From positions 15,690 through 79,689 of the forward strand of contig DAISIK010000009.1 of the NCBI GenBank assembly GCA_036822055.1: a stretch of DNA of 64,000 nucleotides, in the 5' to 3' direction. Shown here piece by piece: positions 50,942 to 60,499 of the stretch. Under the pieces are notes generated by a model. The model had not been told where the DNA came from and ran no database searches. It was given only the letters and a program-made list of their open reading frames with translations. The stretch comes from DAISIK01 sp036822055. Its GTDB lineage: Bacteria > Verrucomicrobiota > Verrucomicrobiia > Opitutales > Puniceicoccaceae. The number at the start of each line of letters is the position of its first letter. Position 1 is the first letter of the stretch. Both the position numbers and the translations under genes were made by a program.

Positions 50942-53350
50942 TCAAAGCGCAGGTCGGATCATTTTGCTGATCGTGTATTCCTCGCGAATCGACTCGGGGC
51001 GCAGGGGCATTCGGATCATTTCTCCCCTCAGAAAGAGGGCTGTTTGGTCGTTGAAGGTGGAGCTTCCCCGAGTGGCGTCCTGACCGCCGAGCAGGACAAA
51101 CCAGTTGTGGTCCGGGTCGTCGAGGTGGCTGATGTGTCTGCTCTGGCTACCGTAGGTGGGATGGTGGAGACCGGAGACGAGACCATGAGCGCTCTTCATC
51201 ACCGTTTCACGGGAGCCGGGAATGGGGTCGGAGCGATCGACAAACCAATTGCCAACGGCGGGCAGGCGTTGGAGGAGACCCCCGGTTCGGAGGCGATGGA
51301 TATTGCCCCAGGTCTGGTATTTTCGGAAGGAGCTGCTGGTTCGCTCGATGGCGTTTCGAACGATGGTATAGCGAATGCCGGGGTCAATTTGCTGGGCTTC
51401 AGGGACAAAAAAATCGGACAGGTAACGCCAGTCGGAAAGAAGCCAGGGATTGGATCTGGGTTCCATTTCTTGCCAGGATTCGATGAAGGCGTTGAGGAAC
51501 AGTTCGAAAGCGAGAGCTCCGGTGGAATCCGTCTCGTAGCGACCGTCCCAATCTTCGAGGGCGGCAAAGAGTCGCTGGTCAAGGATCATGAGGTTGATGT
51601 CGGAGCGCAGGGCGGCGACAAAGAAGCGGGATATTTTCAAGGCATCGGGAGAGAAGGTATCCAACTGGAGGGTACGGAGATCTTCGGGGGAGAGGATCCC
51701 GGATTTCCGCAGGTTGGATTTGAGGACCTCGATGCGTTCATCGACTCCAAAGAGGAAGCCGAGGGGAGGGGTGGTGGAGGCGGGACGATTGTTGGCCGAG
51801 GCGATGTAGCCCTCGACCGGATTGAGAGCAAACGGCAGCTCCTGGCCCGAGGCAAACTCGGCCCATTGGTGAAGGCGTTCAAGGGGGTTGAGGACGAGGT
51901 CGGGCAGGTCCCGGTAAGGGCGCAAGGGGAGGTTGAGAGCCAAAACCTGACCAATATTGCCAAGGGTATCGGCGGCGAGCATGTTTTGACCGGCGACCCC
52001 ATAGTTGGAAAGGGCGAAAGCAGCGTGGAAGGTCAGAACATCTGGAGCGCGCGCCGCATTGAGGAACGGGGTGATCTCGTCGCTGGGCAGGTGACCGACC
52101 CACTTGAGGGCGATGGGGTTGTCCTCGGGAGAGGGAACGAGGGAGGCATCGGAGATGATTGGCCCATGGCTGGTCTCCCGGATGCGGATGTTCTTAGGGA
52201 ACCAGAAGCGACGCTCGAGGATTTCCTCGCGGACCTCAAAGGTGGACGGATCGAGGGAAGAAACATCGTAGAGATCGGAGCTGGCAGCCCGCATGTTGGT
52301 TCCTCCCCAGGCGAGGTTTGGGTTCCGACCAAGTGCAACGATGGGAAGGCCGGGGGGCATCATCCCGACACAGTCGAAGGAGGGCGACTTGAGACCGACG
52401 AGGAGCCAGAAGTTGGGCAGGTTAAAGCCGAGATGAGGATCGTTGACCATCGCGGCAGCCTGAAAGGACGTCCTGGATGGCGATAGGGCGATGGAATTGC
52501 TTCCGACCCTTGCCGAGCTGAGGAGCAGTTGGCACAGAAGCTCCGATTGGCGGGGAGAGGAAATACCACTCCGGGTATTGGTTGCAGGCGTGGCGGGGGG
52601 GCGGAAGGTTGGTTGGACGGTTGGAGAGAAGGGGACCCCCTTGCGGATGAGACCACCCTTGGGGGCCTCGAAGGAGGCGAGGTTTCGCCGATTTTGTTCC
52701 TGGACTTTGGCAAAAATTTCGGGCCAGCCGGGCCGGTTCCAGGCCCTGAGAAGACCGAGGGAAGTGAGCAGGTTGACATCGGTGCCAGCCAATTTGCTGA
52801 TGGTGAGGACATCCTCGACGGACAGTTGGCGTTCGGGCAGACCAAGGAGGCGGGAATCAGGGGCCCGGTTGGGGCGTTCGGCGCGGTAGGCGTTGAATCC
52901 CTCGACAAAAGCTTCGAGAAGTTCGCGGGTTTCGGGGGGGAGAAGGTCGAGGCTGCCGGGAACCGCTTTGCCGAAGTTGAGGCGGCGGAGGAAAGCATCC
53001 ACTTCGATGACCGGGTGGCCAAAGAGTTCGCCGAGCCTGCCTTCGGCAAGGTGGAGGAGGAAGTCGACCTGACTCCCCCTCAGGTGGGCCTGGACCATCC
53101 CGAGGGACAGGAAGAGGTCGCGGTCGCTTTCGGCAAAGATGTAGGGCACCTGGTGCTCGTTCCACCGGATTTCAACAGCTTGTTGCAGACCACGGATAGA
53201 TTCTGGAAAAGCAGCCAGGCGGTTTTCCACGGTCTGTTGCGGCGGGAGAAAAACCCGCCAGAAAACCACGATAAAGACACCGACCATCAGAACGAGGATG
53301 GCAAAGAGACCGGCAAAGATACGGAAGAATAGCTTGAGGATCGAATTCAT
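50942..53350 (-). CDS. Penicillin acylase-like Ntn hydrolase, membrane anchored
   Basis: An 802-residue protein with one N-terminal transmembrane or signal segment (about 5-32), then the alpha-chain part (EHQVPYIFAESDRDLFLSLGMVQAH, GRLGELFG), a variable linker rich in Pro/Thr, and the autocatalytic site VGSNS, where the Ser after Gly becomes the N-terminal nucleophile of the beta chain, followed by MVNDPHLGFNLP. The usual Ser/Asn pocket residues follow. Such enzymes cleave amides of acyl homoserine lactones, beta-lactams or cyclic peptides; the natural substrate is unknown. It is 3 bp from the GspB-like gene. Confidence 0.88.
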   Translation of the reverse strand: MNSILKLFFRIFAGLFAILVLMVGVFIVVFWRVFLPPQQTVENRLAAFPESIRGLQQAVEIRWNEHQVPYIFAESDRDLFLSLGMVQAHLRGSQVDFLLHLAEGRLGELFGHPVIEVDAFLRRLNFGKAVPGSLDLLPPETRELLEAFVEGFNAYRAERPNRAPDSRLLGLPERQLSVEDVLTISKLAGTDVNLLTSLGLLRAWNRPGWPEIFAKVQEQNRRNLASFEAPKGGLIRKGVPFSPTVQPTFRPPATPATNTRSGISSPRQSELLCQLLLSSARVGSNSIALSPSRTSFQAAAMVNDPHLGFNLPNFWLLVGLKSPSFDCVGMMPPGLPIVALGRNPNLAWGGTNMRAASSDLYDVSSLDPSTFEVREEILERRFWFPKNIRIRETSHGPIISDASLVPSPEDNPIALKWVGHLPSDEITPFLNAARAPDVLTFHAAFALSNYGVAGQNMLAADTLGNIGQVLALNLPLRPYRDLPDLVLNPLERLHQWAEFASGQELPFALNPVEGYIASANNRPASTTPPLGFLFGVDERIEVLKSNLRKSGILSPEDLRTLQLDTFSPDALKISRFFVAALRSDINLMILDQRLFAALEDWDGRYETDSTGALAFELFLNAFIESWQEMEPRSNPWLLSDWRYLSDFFVPEAQQIDPGIRYTIVRNAIERTSSSFRKYQTWGNIHRLRTGGLLQRLPAVGNWFVDRSDPIPGSRETVMKSAHGLVSGLHHPTYGSQSRHISHLDDPDHNWFVLLGGQDATRGSSTFNDQTALFLRGEMIRMPLRPESIREEYTISKMIRPAL

Positions 53351-53353
53351 GCT

Positions 53354-53938
53354 TTAGATGCGCCGTCGGTAGCGGTTGCCAAATTTGTCTTCAAAGATGA
53401 TGTATCCCCGCTGTATCTCGGTTATTTTCAGGTTGAGACCGGGATTGATGACGTCTCCCTCGCGGTGCATCTCGCCGCCGATGATGGCGATGTTTCCGGC
53501 CTCGGAGACGCGGACCCCGACGAGGGGGAGACCCCGGATGTAGCTGGCACTGGCCTGCATGACATCCTCCTGCCGGTCGGGGTCGACTGCCTGGACCTCT
53601 TGCGGTGCGCTGGACTGCCGGGTGGAGGACGTAGCGGCGGTGGTGGAAGCAGCCTGGCTGGCGATAATGGAGACCGAGGAATCCTCACCGGCCGAAGCGG
53701 AGGGGTCACCCGTCTCCGGGGTCAGGCCTTCGGGGGGGGCACTCGTTCCGGTAATCAGGTAGACAGCCAGCCCGACGCTGAGGGCCGAGACGAGGCAAGC
53801 GCCAGCAATGATGAGAATCAATTGGCCGGAATCGCGACCTCGCCGAGGCTGGTGCCGGTAGGGCAGCTCCGCTGGTTGGTTGGGCGAGCGGGGAAGGGAA
53901 GCTCGTTGCTTGCGGAGGGCGTCGTTGATGATGCTCAT
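53354..53938 (-). CDS. GspB-like type II secretion accessory protein
   Basis: A 194-residue inner-membrane protein. A short basic cytoplasmic start (SIINDALRKQRAS, the typical GspB/ExeB opening) leads to one transmembrane helix (about 40-63), a low-complexity Ser/Ala/Thr-rich linker, and a C-terminal domain (NIAIIGGEMHREGDVINPGLNLKITEIQRGYIIF) that matches the PilP/GspB-type beta domain. GspB with GspA helps insert the secretin through peptidoglycan. Confidence 0.8.
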   Translation of the reverse strand: MSIINDALRKQRASLPRSPNQPAELPYRHQPRRGRDSGQLILIIAGACLVSALSVGLAVYLITGTSAPPEGLTPETGDPSASAGEDSSVSIIASQAASTTAATSSTRQSSAPQEVQAVDPDRQEDVMQASASYIRGLPLVGVRVSEAGNIAIIGGEMHREGDVINPGLNLKITEIQRGYIIFEDKFGNRYRRRI

Positions 53939-53981
53939 TGAAAGGATGGATTCTGGGAGATGGGTGGAAGGCGAGGGATGG

Positions 53982-54884
53982 TTAATTGGGAATGATAAAG
54001 CCTTCCGGCCAGTAGGAGGGAATGCCGACGATTACCCCGTTGCGTTCCTCGAGGACCTTGATGGCGACAAGCGACCGCCCGTAGAGGATGCTGAGAACCT
54101 GATCGTCAACACGAAAAACTGAACCATGTTCAAGGCGTTGGCCAGTGGCTGCATCGGTGAAACGGACTGCCAAAACGCGATTGCTCTGGAGAATGGTCCA
54201 GTACTGGTTGGGTCGTGGGGCGAAGTCAGCGAAGGATACTGAAAGGCGGAGCCGGGTCTCGGGTTCAAGGTGGGCTCCATCCGAGATGCGCAGGGGAAGA
54301 AAGACCAGTGGATCGTTGAGGGCGATGTGAAACTGAGGGTTCCCGGAGGTGACCTTGAGGCGCCGGGCGAAAGCCTTCTGGCGCTTGCCGTCGAGGGTCA
54401 GGCGGGCTTGGTCGCCGGAGAGAACCAGCTCTCTGGAGACCTGAAGCGATCCCGTGGAGCGCACCGTGAGGGAGGCGGGGCTGGTCCTGCCATCCACCTC
54501 GATAGGACCGCCGGAAACGATCTGGCCACCGGAGAGATCGATGGCTCCATCAGCAATCCGAATCGGGCCTCCCCGGCGGGTGGTCAGGCTGCCCGAGAGC
54601 ACATTGAGGGTAGCCCCGGAGCTGAGGTAGAGTTCCTTGAGTTGGTTGGTAGAGCCCTGGAGGACGGCTACCGATTGTGGACCGAGGATGGAAACGCTGT
54701 GACCGGTGCGCGGGGGGGAGGGGGCTTCCCAATTTGACGGATCATTCCATCGCCCGGACTGCCCACTTTTCCAGAGGACATTTGAAAAATCGGCGTGCAA
54801 GGCCGGGGAAAAACCGAGGGACAGGCCGAGGAGGAGGAGGAGGAGGAGTGTGGCGGGAACCAGTCGGTTGGTGAGAGCAATCAT
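53982..54884 (-). CDS. Secreted beta-repeat protein of unknown function
   Basis: A 300-residue exported protein with a clear signal peptide (LVPATLLLLLLLGLSLGFSP then ALHA) and a mature part starting SGQSGRWNDPSNWEAPSPP, the opening typical of autotransporter-associated beta-strand or G8-like sheets, followed by strand-rich GATLNVLSGSLTT-type repeats. The C-terminal ~100 residues resemble no family I know. It overlaps the AAA gene upstream by 4 bp (ATGA) and sits between the GspA-like and GspB-like genes, so a role in the same envelope process is plausible. Confidence 0.6.
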   Translation of the reverse strand: MIALTNRLVPATLLLLLLLGLSLGFSPALHADFSNVLWKSGQSGRWNDPSNWEAPSPPRTGHSVSILGPQSVAVLQGSTNQLKELYLSSGATLNVLSGSLTTRRGGPIRIADGAIDLSGGQIVSGGPIEVDGRTSPASLTVRSTGSLQVSRELVLSGDQARLTLDGKRQKAFARRLKVTSGNPQFHIALNDPLVFLPLRISDGAHLEPETRLRLSVSFADFAPRPNQYWTILQSNRVLAVRFTDAATGQRLEHGSVFRVDDQVLSILYGRSLVAIKVLEERNGVIVGIPSYWPEGFIIPN

Positions 54885-55696
54885 CGGATGAGTTCCTCGA
54901 GATCGTGAGCGGCGCGGCGGACGTCCCACCAGGTAACAAAGTCAGACTCGCGGGTGAAGGCACAGAGCAGTGCTTTGTCGCAGAGGTTGTTGAGTATGCG
55001 GGGAATGCCCCGCGATTTTTTGGCGAGGAGTTTGAAGGCCCGCGAGGTGACGATGGGGACGCCTTTGGAGCCTGCGAGCTGGAGGCGGTGGCTAACGTAT
55101 TCGCGGACCTCTCGCGGGGTCAGGGTGCGGAGTTCGTGGTAGACGAGGATCCGCTGACGGAGTTGCCGGAGGCTCTCCTCACGTAATTTGGCTTTGAGCT
55201 CGGGTTGGCCAAATAGGATGATCTGCATCAGTTTGATGTCGTCGGCTTCCAGGTTGGAGAGGAGTCGTATTTGCTCGAGTACATCGTGGCGAAGGTTTTG
55301 CGCCTCGTCGATAACGAGGACAATCTCGCGGCCGGAGGCGATGCGGCGGAGGAGAGCTTCATTGATTTGATCCGTGAGACCGGTGCGGGAGTGGGCGTGT
55401 TCCGTTTCGCCGAGTTCGTTCAGGATCATCCGCAGAAGTTCGTTCTCGGTGATCCGGGTGTTGACGATGAGGACGGTATCAAAGACGGCTGGATCAAGTT
55501 CGTTGAGGAGTTGGCGGCAGATGGTGGTCTTTCCACAACCGACCTCGCCGACGACGACGATGAAGCCCTTGCGCTCGGAAATGCCGTAGCGGAGGTGCTG
55601 GAGAGCCTCTTCGTGGGACGGGCTGAGAAAGAGGAAATCCGGATTGGGGGTGATGTTGAATGGCATCGTCTCCAATCGATAGAAGTCCAGGTACAT
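54881..55696 (-). CDS. ExeA/GspA-like AAA ATPase
   Basis: A 271-residue ATPase of the ExeA/MSHA-associated family. It starts MYLDFYRLETMPFNITPNPDFLFLSPSHEEAL, the hallmark of the family, then Walker A GEVGCGKTT, Walker B IVLVIDEAQNL and sensor regions. E. coli/Aeromonas ExeA carries a C-terminal peptidoglycan-binding domain; here the protein ends after the AAA part. GspA/ExeA pairs with GspB/ExeB in secretin assembly. No gspD or gspE is in the window. A GTG start 9 bp upstream is possible. Confidence 0.88.
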   Translation of the reverse strand: MYLDFYRLETMPFNITPNPDFLFLSPSHEEALQHLRYGISERKGFIVVVGEVGCGKTTICRQLLNELDPAVFDTVLIVNTRITENELLRMILNELGETEHAHSRTGLTDQINEALLRRIASGREIVLVIDEAQNLRHDVLEQIRLLSNLEADDIKLMQIILFGQPELKAKLREESLRQLRQRILVYHELRTLTPREVREYVSHRLQLAGSKGVPIVTSRAFKLLAKKSRGIPRILNNLCDKALLCAFTRESDFVTWWDVRRAAHDLEELIR

Positions 55697-55996
55697 GAGC
55701 GGCACTATGGGATAGATGAGGGAGGGCTGACGAGAATTTTTCAGGGACTTCTGGGTGGAGAATTGAAAGGCGGGCCGGAAATCCGACGGGGTCGGGTATC
55801 GGTGAGGCGTGGTACGGGGGAGATCCGGTGCGCGGTGAAGTGGATCGAAAACGAATGTCCGCTTCGGGAGGGTGTGGGCAGTCGCACCAGCTGATGGGAA
55901 GCTCGCTATCGGGTAGCACCAGACCTTGGCGGTTGGAGGTTTGCAAATCTTTGATTTTGAATTGAGCCACGGGGTGGGAAGTGAAATGGATAGCGT
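55697..55996. other. 300-bp divergent intergenic region between the GspA-like gene and aroC
   Basis: This region must carry promoters for both directions. I see no coding signal I trust, no terminator and no convincing promoter pair. A TTTGCAAA octamer palindrome lies near 55940, in an AT-richer stretch before aroC. Confidence 0.4.
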
Positions 55997-57091
55997 ATGG
56001 GCAGTACCTTTGGCTCTTTATTTCGCATTTCAACCTGGGGTGAAAGTCATGGTCCGGCCATCGGGGTAGTGATAGACGGTTGCCCGCCGGGGCTTCCCCT
56101 GGAGGCAAAAACGATCCAGCACGATCTCGATCGGAGGCGCCCGGGCCAGAGCGCAATCACTACCCAGCGCCGCGAGGGTGACGAGGTAGAGATTCTCTCG
56201 GGGGTTTTTGAGGGGAAAACCACGGGGACCCCGATCAGCCTGATGATCAAAAACGCGGATCAGCGGTCGCGGGACTACGCGGAAATGAAGGCAGCCTTCC
56301 GACCCTCGCACGCCGACTTTACCTACCAGATGAAGTACGGGATCCGCGACTATGCGGGGGGCGGGCGCTCCTCTGCGCGGGAGACGATCGGGAGGGTAGC
56401 AGCCGGGGCGATTGCCAGGCAGCTTCTCGGAGCGGGACATGGCGTGGTAGTGCGGGCCTTTATCAGCCAGATTCACGATATAGAAATGGGGCACTATCCC
56501 ACCTTTCCCGAGGAGGCGGCGGTGGAGTCCAATCCGGTTCGTTGTCCGGATCCGGAAGTGGCCGAAAGGATGATTGAGCGGATCAAGGAGGCCCGCGACG
56601 CTGGGGATTCGGTCGGTGGAATTATCGAGTGCCGGATCGCCAAAGTCCCCCTCGGCTGGGGTGAGCCGGTCTTTGATCGACTGGAGGCGGATTTGGCCAA
56701 GGCGATGCTCTCCCTTCCGGCGACCAAGGGGTTTGAGATCGGGAGTGGATTTGCCGGGAGCAAGCTGAGGGGATCGGAGCACAACGACCTTTTTGAGAAT
56801 CGCGAGGGTGAAGTACGGACGAGGACCAACCGGGCCGGGGGAGTGCTGGGGGGTATTTCCAGCGGCGAAGAAATTTGCTTTCGGGTGGCCTTCAAACCGA
56901 CCGCGACCTTGATTCGAAAACAGGAGACGGTGGCAACCGACGGAACGGCGATGGTCCTTCAGGGCAAGGGGCGTCATGATCCATGCGTGGTGCCCCGGGC
57001 GGTGCCGATTGTCGAGGCGATGGCAGCGCTGGTTCTGGTGGATCATTGGATGCGGCACACCGCTCAGTGCCGGCTGGTAACCTTTGACTGA
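55997..57091 (+). CDS. aroC: Chorismate synthase
   Basis: A 364-residue enzyme with the conserved SLFRISTWGESHGPAIGVVIDGCPPGL, RRRPGQSAITTQRREGDEVEILSGVFEG, YGIRDYAGGGRSSARETIGRVAAGAIA and PTATLIRKQETV segments. It makes chorismate from EPSP with reduced FMN for aromatic amino acids. An ATG at 55997 gives the standard N-terminus. The next gene starts 7 bp after its stop. Confidence 0.96.
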   Translation: MGSTFGSLFRISTWGESHGPAIGVVIDGCPPGLPLEAKTIQHDLDRRRPGQSAITTQRREGDEVEILSGVFEGKTTGTPISLMIKNADQRSRDYAEMKAAFRPSHADFTYQMKYGIRDYAGGGRSSARETIGRVAAGAIARQLLGAGHGVVVRAFISQIHDIEMGHYPTFPEEAAVESNPVRCPDPEVAERMIERIKEARDAGDSVGGIIECRIAKVPLGWGEPVFDRLEADLAKAMLSLPATKGFEIGSGFAGSKLRGSEHNDLFENREGEVRTRTNRAGGVLGGISSGEEICFRVAFKPTATLIRKQETVATDGTAMVLQGKGRHDPCVVPRAVPIVEAMAALVLVDHWMRHTAQCRLVTFD

Positions 57092-57098
57092 TCGAGGC

Positions 57099-57833
57099 AT
57101 GGAGGCAAAAGTTCTCAACCTTCTCCTTGGTCTGACGGGCTCGCAGCGGATTGATTTTTTGAGGCAGGCCGCGGTATTCGGCGCGGAGGTTGTTGGCCAG
57201 GTTGGAGTGGTCTGGCCGGAGGGGGAAACCGATCCGGCTGATGGCGAACCCTTTCCCGGGAAGATTCCGCTCACGTATTGGAAAATTGAAGACGGAAACT
57301 TCAAGATGCGTTGGCCGCTCGAAAGTGGGGCTGGCGGGACGGTATTCCTCGTCGCCTCAGGCGAGGAGAGCCCGATCGACTTGATTGAGGTCCTGCCAAA
57401 GCTTTTGAACAGCCTGGGGGCCCGGCTGGGCCAGATCATCACGCTGGTCAATTGCCGCCGCCTGCAGGACGAGAGTCGGCTGGAGAGTTGGTACAAGGCT
57501 TGTATCCATTTTTCGGATATCGTGCTCCTTGGTAACCGGGACGGGGTGGAGGAAAAGTGGATGCGGGAGTATCAGAAAGGGTTTGTCCGGAACTCGATGC
57601 CCTGTCACCTCGATCTGGTGCTCAAGGATGGGCGGACAAAGCAGCCAATGCTCCTTTTTTCGGAGGAGGCGAGACGGATCAGCCTCTATTTTGATGATTT
57701 GGAGCCCGATCCGGAGGATCCGGAAATGCCGGAGCCGCCACAGGATGTCTATTTTGAGAGGGAACCCTCGGGAGAGCGCCGGGTCAGGTTGCCGGTGATT
57801 TTTAAGAGGACGAGAGGAGAGGGAGTAGATTGA
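57099..57833 (+). CDS. Conserved protein of unknown function in the aroC operon
   Basis: A 244-residue soluble protein that I do not recognise. It starts AKVLNLLLGLTGSQRIDFLRQ, has a central GTVFLVASGEESPIDLIEVLPKLL, then a Rossmann-like IITLVNCRRLQDESRLESWYKACIHFSDIVLLGN, and ends in an acidic/Pro-rich segment and a basic tail. The pattern of LVNC then DIVLLGNRDGV faintly recalls CobW-type GTPases, but there is no P-loop. It lies 7 bp after aroC and overlaps the dCMP deaminase start by 4 bp, so the three genes are probably one operon. Confidence 0.7.
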   Translation: MEAKVLNLLLGLTGSQRIDFLRQAAVFGAEVVGQVGVVWPEGETDPADGEPFPGKIPLTYWKIEDGNFKMRWPLESGAGGTVFLVASGEESPIDLIEVLPKLLNSLGARLGQIITLVNCRRLQDESRLESWYKACIHFSDIVLLGNRDGVEEKWMREYQKGFVRNSMPCHLDLVLKDGRTKQPMLLFSEEARRISLYFDDLEPDPEDPEMPEPPQDVYFEREPSGERRVRLPVIFKRTRGEGVD

Positions 57834-58354
57834 GGGCAGATGAAGAAACCGGGGGGCCGCCAAAGGGGCGGGACCTCCCCCTGCGATTGGAGGGGGTCCT
57901 GTGCGGGCTGCGCCCCTCCTGGGACGAGTACTTCATGAGTACAGCGGTCCTGATGGCGAGCCGGTCCCCCTGTGAGCGTTTGCACGTGGGCTGTGTTTTG
58001 GTCTCGGCCGGGGAAAATCCAAACCGGGTGGTGGCGGCGGGGTACAACGGGTTTTTGCCCGGAGCGCCCCACCTCTCCCGTTTGCGGGATAATCATGAGC
58101 AGGGAACCGTCCACGCTGAGCAAAATGCGATCGCCGATGCGGCCCGACGCGGGGTAGCTGTGGGCGGGGCCACAGCCTTTATCACCCATTTCCCGTGCAT
58201 CAACTGTGCTAAAATTCTGGCGGCGAGCGGGATCCTCGAAATTGTCTACCTTCACGACTATCACAACGATCCGATTGCCAAGGAACTTCTAGTCGAATCG
58301 GGGATCATCCTGAGGAAGCTGGGCGATCAACGCATTGACCCGGAAACCAAATAA
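57830..58354 (+). CDS. Deoxycytidylate (dCMP) deaminase
   Basis: A 174-residue zinc deaminase with RPSWDEYFMSTAVLMASRS, the zinc motifs HAEQNAIADAA and PCINCAKILAASGI, and a C-terminal HDYHNDP, all typical of dCMP deaminases that make dUMP for thymidylate synthesis. The start is a TTG at 57830 overlapping the previous stop by 4 bp; the ATGs nearby are out of frame or would remove the N-terminus, so TTG is the likely start. Confidence 0.88.
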   Translation: MRADEETGGPPKGRDLPLRLEGVLCGLRPSWDEYFMSTAVLMASRSPCERLHVGCVLVSAGENPNRVVAAGYNGFLPGAPHLSRLRDNHEQGTVHAEQNAIADAARRGVAVGGATAFITHFPCINCAKILAASGILEIVYLHDYHNDPIAKELLVESGIILRKLGDQRIDPETK

Positions 58355-58375
58355 GTTCACATTGAACTGGAGATT

Positions 58376-59008
58376 ATGAGTGACTCTGAATATCCAGATT
58401 TTCCAGAAAGCGAGCGCTCTGCGGATGATCTTTCTGCACTGTCCGGAAGTTTGCTGCTCGCCCATCCAAACTTGGGGGACCCAAATTTTTCGCAAAGTGT
58501 CATCCTCTTATCGGCGCATTCTTCAGACGGGGGAGCGTTGGGGGTGATTTTGAATCGGCCGTGTGGAAAAACTCTCGGAGAGATGTTTCCCGAGCACGGG
58601 TTGGATAGCATTGGTTCGGTGGAAGTCTTTTTGGGCGGACCGGTCCAGCAGGAGCAGCTGATCCTGGCGGCCTGGAAATGGGATGAGGCCGGGAAAATCT
58701 TCAAAATGTTTTTCGGGATCACCCGCGAGCGGGCCGAGGAGCTACTGAATAGCGAGGAAAACGTGACGATTCGCGGCTTTCTTGGCTACGCCGGGTGGAG
58801 TGCCGGCCAACTAGAGGCGGAGTTAACGGTAGATTCCTGGATTCCTCAACCGATCACTTTTGCAGTTTTTGATCGTCCGCATGATGCCGAGCTTTGGACC
58901 GAGCTAATGGTGGCGGTTTCTGGAGATCAGGCGCTTTCCGAAGTGGCGGGCGGCTCCGACCCCCTTTCTGCTCTGCCCGATCCGCCCGACCACGTCGAGT
59001 GGAATTAG
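58376..59008 (+). CDS. yqgE: YqgE/AlgH family protein
   Basis: A 210-residue UPF0301/DUF179 protein with LSGSLLLAHPNLGDPNFSQSVILL, GALGVILNRP, VFLGGPVQQEQLIL and GFLGYAGWSAGQLEAEL. Its molecular function is unknown; in some bacteria it is linked to transcription or virulence. It lies 21 bp after the dCMP deaminase, so it may be the last gene of the aroC operon. Confidence 0.9.
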   Translation: MSDSEYPDFPESERSADDLSALSGSLLLAHPNLGDPNFSQSVILLSAHSSDGGALGVILNRPCGKTLGEMFPEHGLDSIGSVEVFLGGPVQQEQLILAAWKWDEAGKIFKMFFGITRERAEELLNSEENVTIRGFLGYAGWSAGQLEAELTVDSWIPQPITFAVFDRPHDAELWTELMVAVSGDQALSEVAGGSDPLSALPDPPDHVEWN

Positions 59009-59074
59009 GCTGGGAGGCTTTGACGCCAGCGACAGACGCTTGCCTCGGATGGAGCTGCCAGGCAATGGTAGAGG

Positions 59075-60499
59075 ATGGCAACAGTTCCCAATATTTTGGC
59101 CGATCGCTACGCCTCCGCAGAGATGCGCGAGCTGTGGACCGCCAAGGCGAGGGTGCGGGCGGAGCGCGAGCTCTGGATCGCCCTGCTGAAAGGTCAGCGT
59201 GACCTCGGCCTGGCGGTGGCGCAAGGCGCCATTGAGGCCTATGAAAAAGCGATCGACGCGATCGATCTGGAGGACATTCGGCGGCGCGAGGCAATCAGTC
59301 GCCACGATGTGAAGGCGCGGATCGAATCCTTTAACGCGGCGGCTGGGTATGAGGAAATCCACAAGGGGATGACGAGCCGCGACCTGACCGAGAATGTGGA
59401 ACAACTGCTGGTACGGAAATCGCTGAAGGTTGTCCTGACTCATGCGGTGGCAGCCCTTCGGTTGATGGCCCGGCGAGCGCGTGCCTACCGCGAATTGGTG
59501 ATTAGCGCGCGGACGCACAATGTAGCCGCTCAGCCGACGACCCTCGGGAAACGGATTGCGATGTATGCGGAGGAGCTGGCGGTCAACATCGAGGCGGCCA
59601 ACTATTTTCAGGAAAGCCATGCGGCGCGGGGGATCAAAGGAGCCGTGGGAACCCAGCTGGATCAACTGACTCTCTTTGACGGGAATGAGGAGAAGGTGGA
59701 AGCCCTTGAAGCGAGGGTGATGGAGCATCTTGGTTTTGCCAAGGTGGCCACCTCAGTGGGGCAAGTGTATCCGCGCAGCCAGGACGCGACCCTGATTTCC
59801 CATTTGCTCGGATTGGCCGCCGGGCCAGCAAACTTTGCCCGGAGCCTGAGGCTGATGGCCGGGCACGAAGTGGCTGGGGAAGGATTTGCAAAAGGGCAGG
59901 TTGGCTCCTCGGCGATGCCGCATAAGATGAACAGCCGCAGCTGTGAACGGATCAACGGGTTTCTGGTCCTGCTTCGCGGATACCAGACGATGGCCAGCGG
60001 TTTGGCGGGCGATCAGTGGCACGAGGGAGATGTCTCCTGCTCGGTGGTTCGTCGGGTGATGCTCCCGGATGCCTTTTTTGCGATTGATGGACTTTTTGAA
60101 ACCTTTCTGACGGTGCTGGACAGTTTCGTGGTCCACGAGGGGGTGGTCGAACAGGAGAACCAGCGTTACCTTCCCTTTCTGGCGACCACAACGATCATGA
60201 TGGAGGCGGTTAAGGGTGGAGTGGGACGGGAGACTGCCCACGAGGTCATCAAGGAGCACGCAGTGGCGGTGGCGAAGGATCTGCGGGCGGGAATTCAAGG
60301 GCGGAATGACTTGATCGATCGGTTGGCCAAGGACGCACGTCTCGGCCTCTCTGCTGAACATTTGCACGCGATCCTCGGGAGGGTCGAGGAGCTCTGTGGA
60401 TCAGCTGCCAAGCAGGTGGAGAAAGTTTGGGAGCGGGCCGAACTTTTGTTGGCTGCTTTTCCAGAGGCGGAAGCCTACAGTCCAGGAGAAATCCTGTGA
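59075..60499 (+). CDS. purB: Adenylosuccinate lyase
   Basis: A 474-residue fumarase-superfamily enzyme with GYEEIHKGMTSRDLTENVEQL, SARTHNVAAQPTTLGKR and the superfamily signature GSSAMPHKMNSRSCERI. It acts twice in purine synthesis, on SAICAR and adenylosuccinate. The start ATG at 59075 gives the usual N-terminus. Confidence 0.95.
   Translation: MATVPNILADRYASAEMRELWTAKARVRAERELWIALLKGQRDLGLAVAQGAIEAYEKAIDAIDLEDIRRREAISRHDVKARIESFNAAAGYEEIHKGMTSRDLTENVEQLLVRKSLKVVLTHAVAALRLMARRARAYRELVISARTHNVAAQPTTLGKRIAMYAEELAVNIEAANYFQESHAARGIKGAVGTQLDQLTLFDGNEEKVEALEARVMEHLGFAKVATSVGQVYPRSQDATLISHLLGLAAGPANFARSLRLMAGHEVAGEGFAKGQVGSSAMPHKMNSRSCERINGFLVLLRGYQTMASGLAGDQWHEGDVSCSVVRRVMLPDAFFAIDGLFETFLTVLDSFVVHEGVVEQENQRYLPFLATTTIMMEAVKGGVGRETAHEVIKEHAVAVAKDLRAGIQGRNDLIDRLAKDARLGLSAEHLHAILGRVEELCGSAAKQVEKVWERAELLLAAFPEAEAYSPGEIL

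Noticed and set aside
50924..52486. 520-codon plus-strand open frame antisense to the penicillin acylase gene
   Set aside because: Gly/Glu-rich without motifs; the minus-strand protein has full family motifs.
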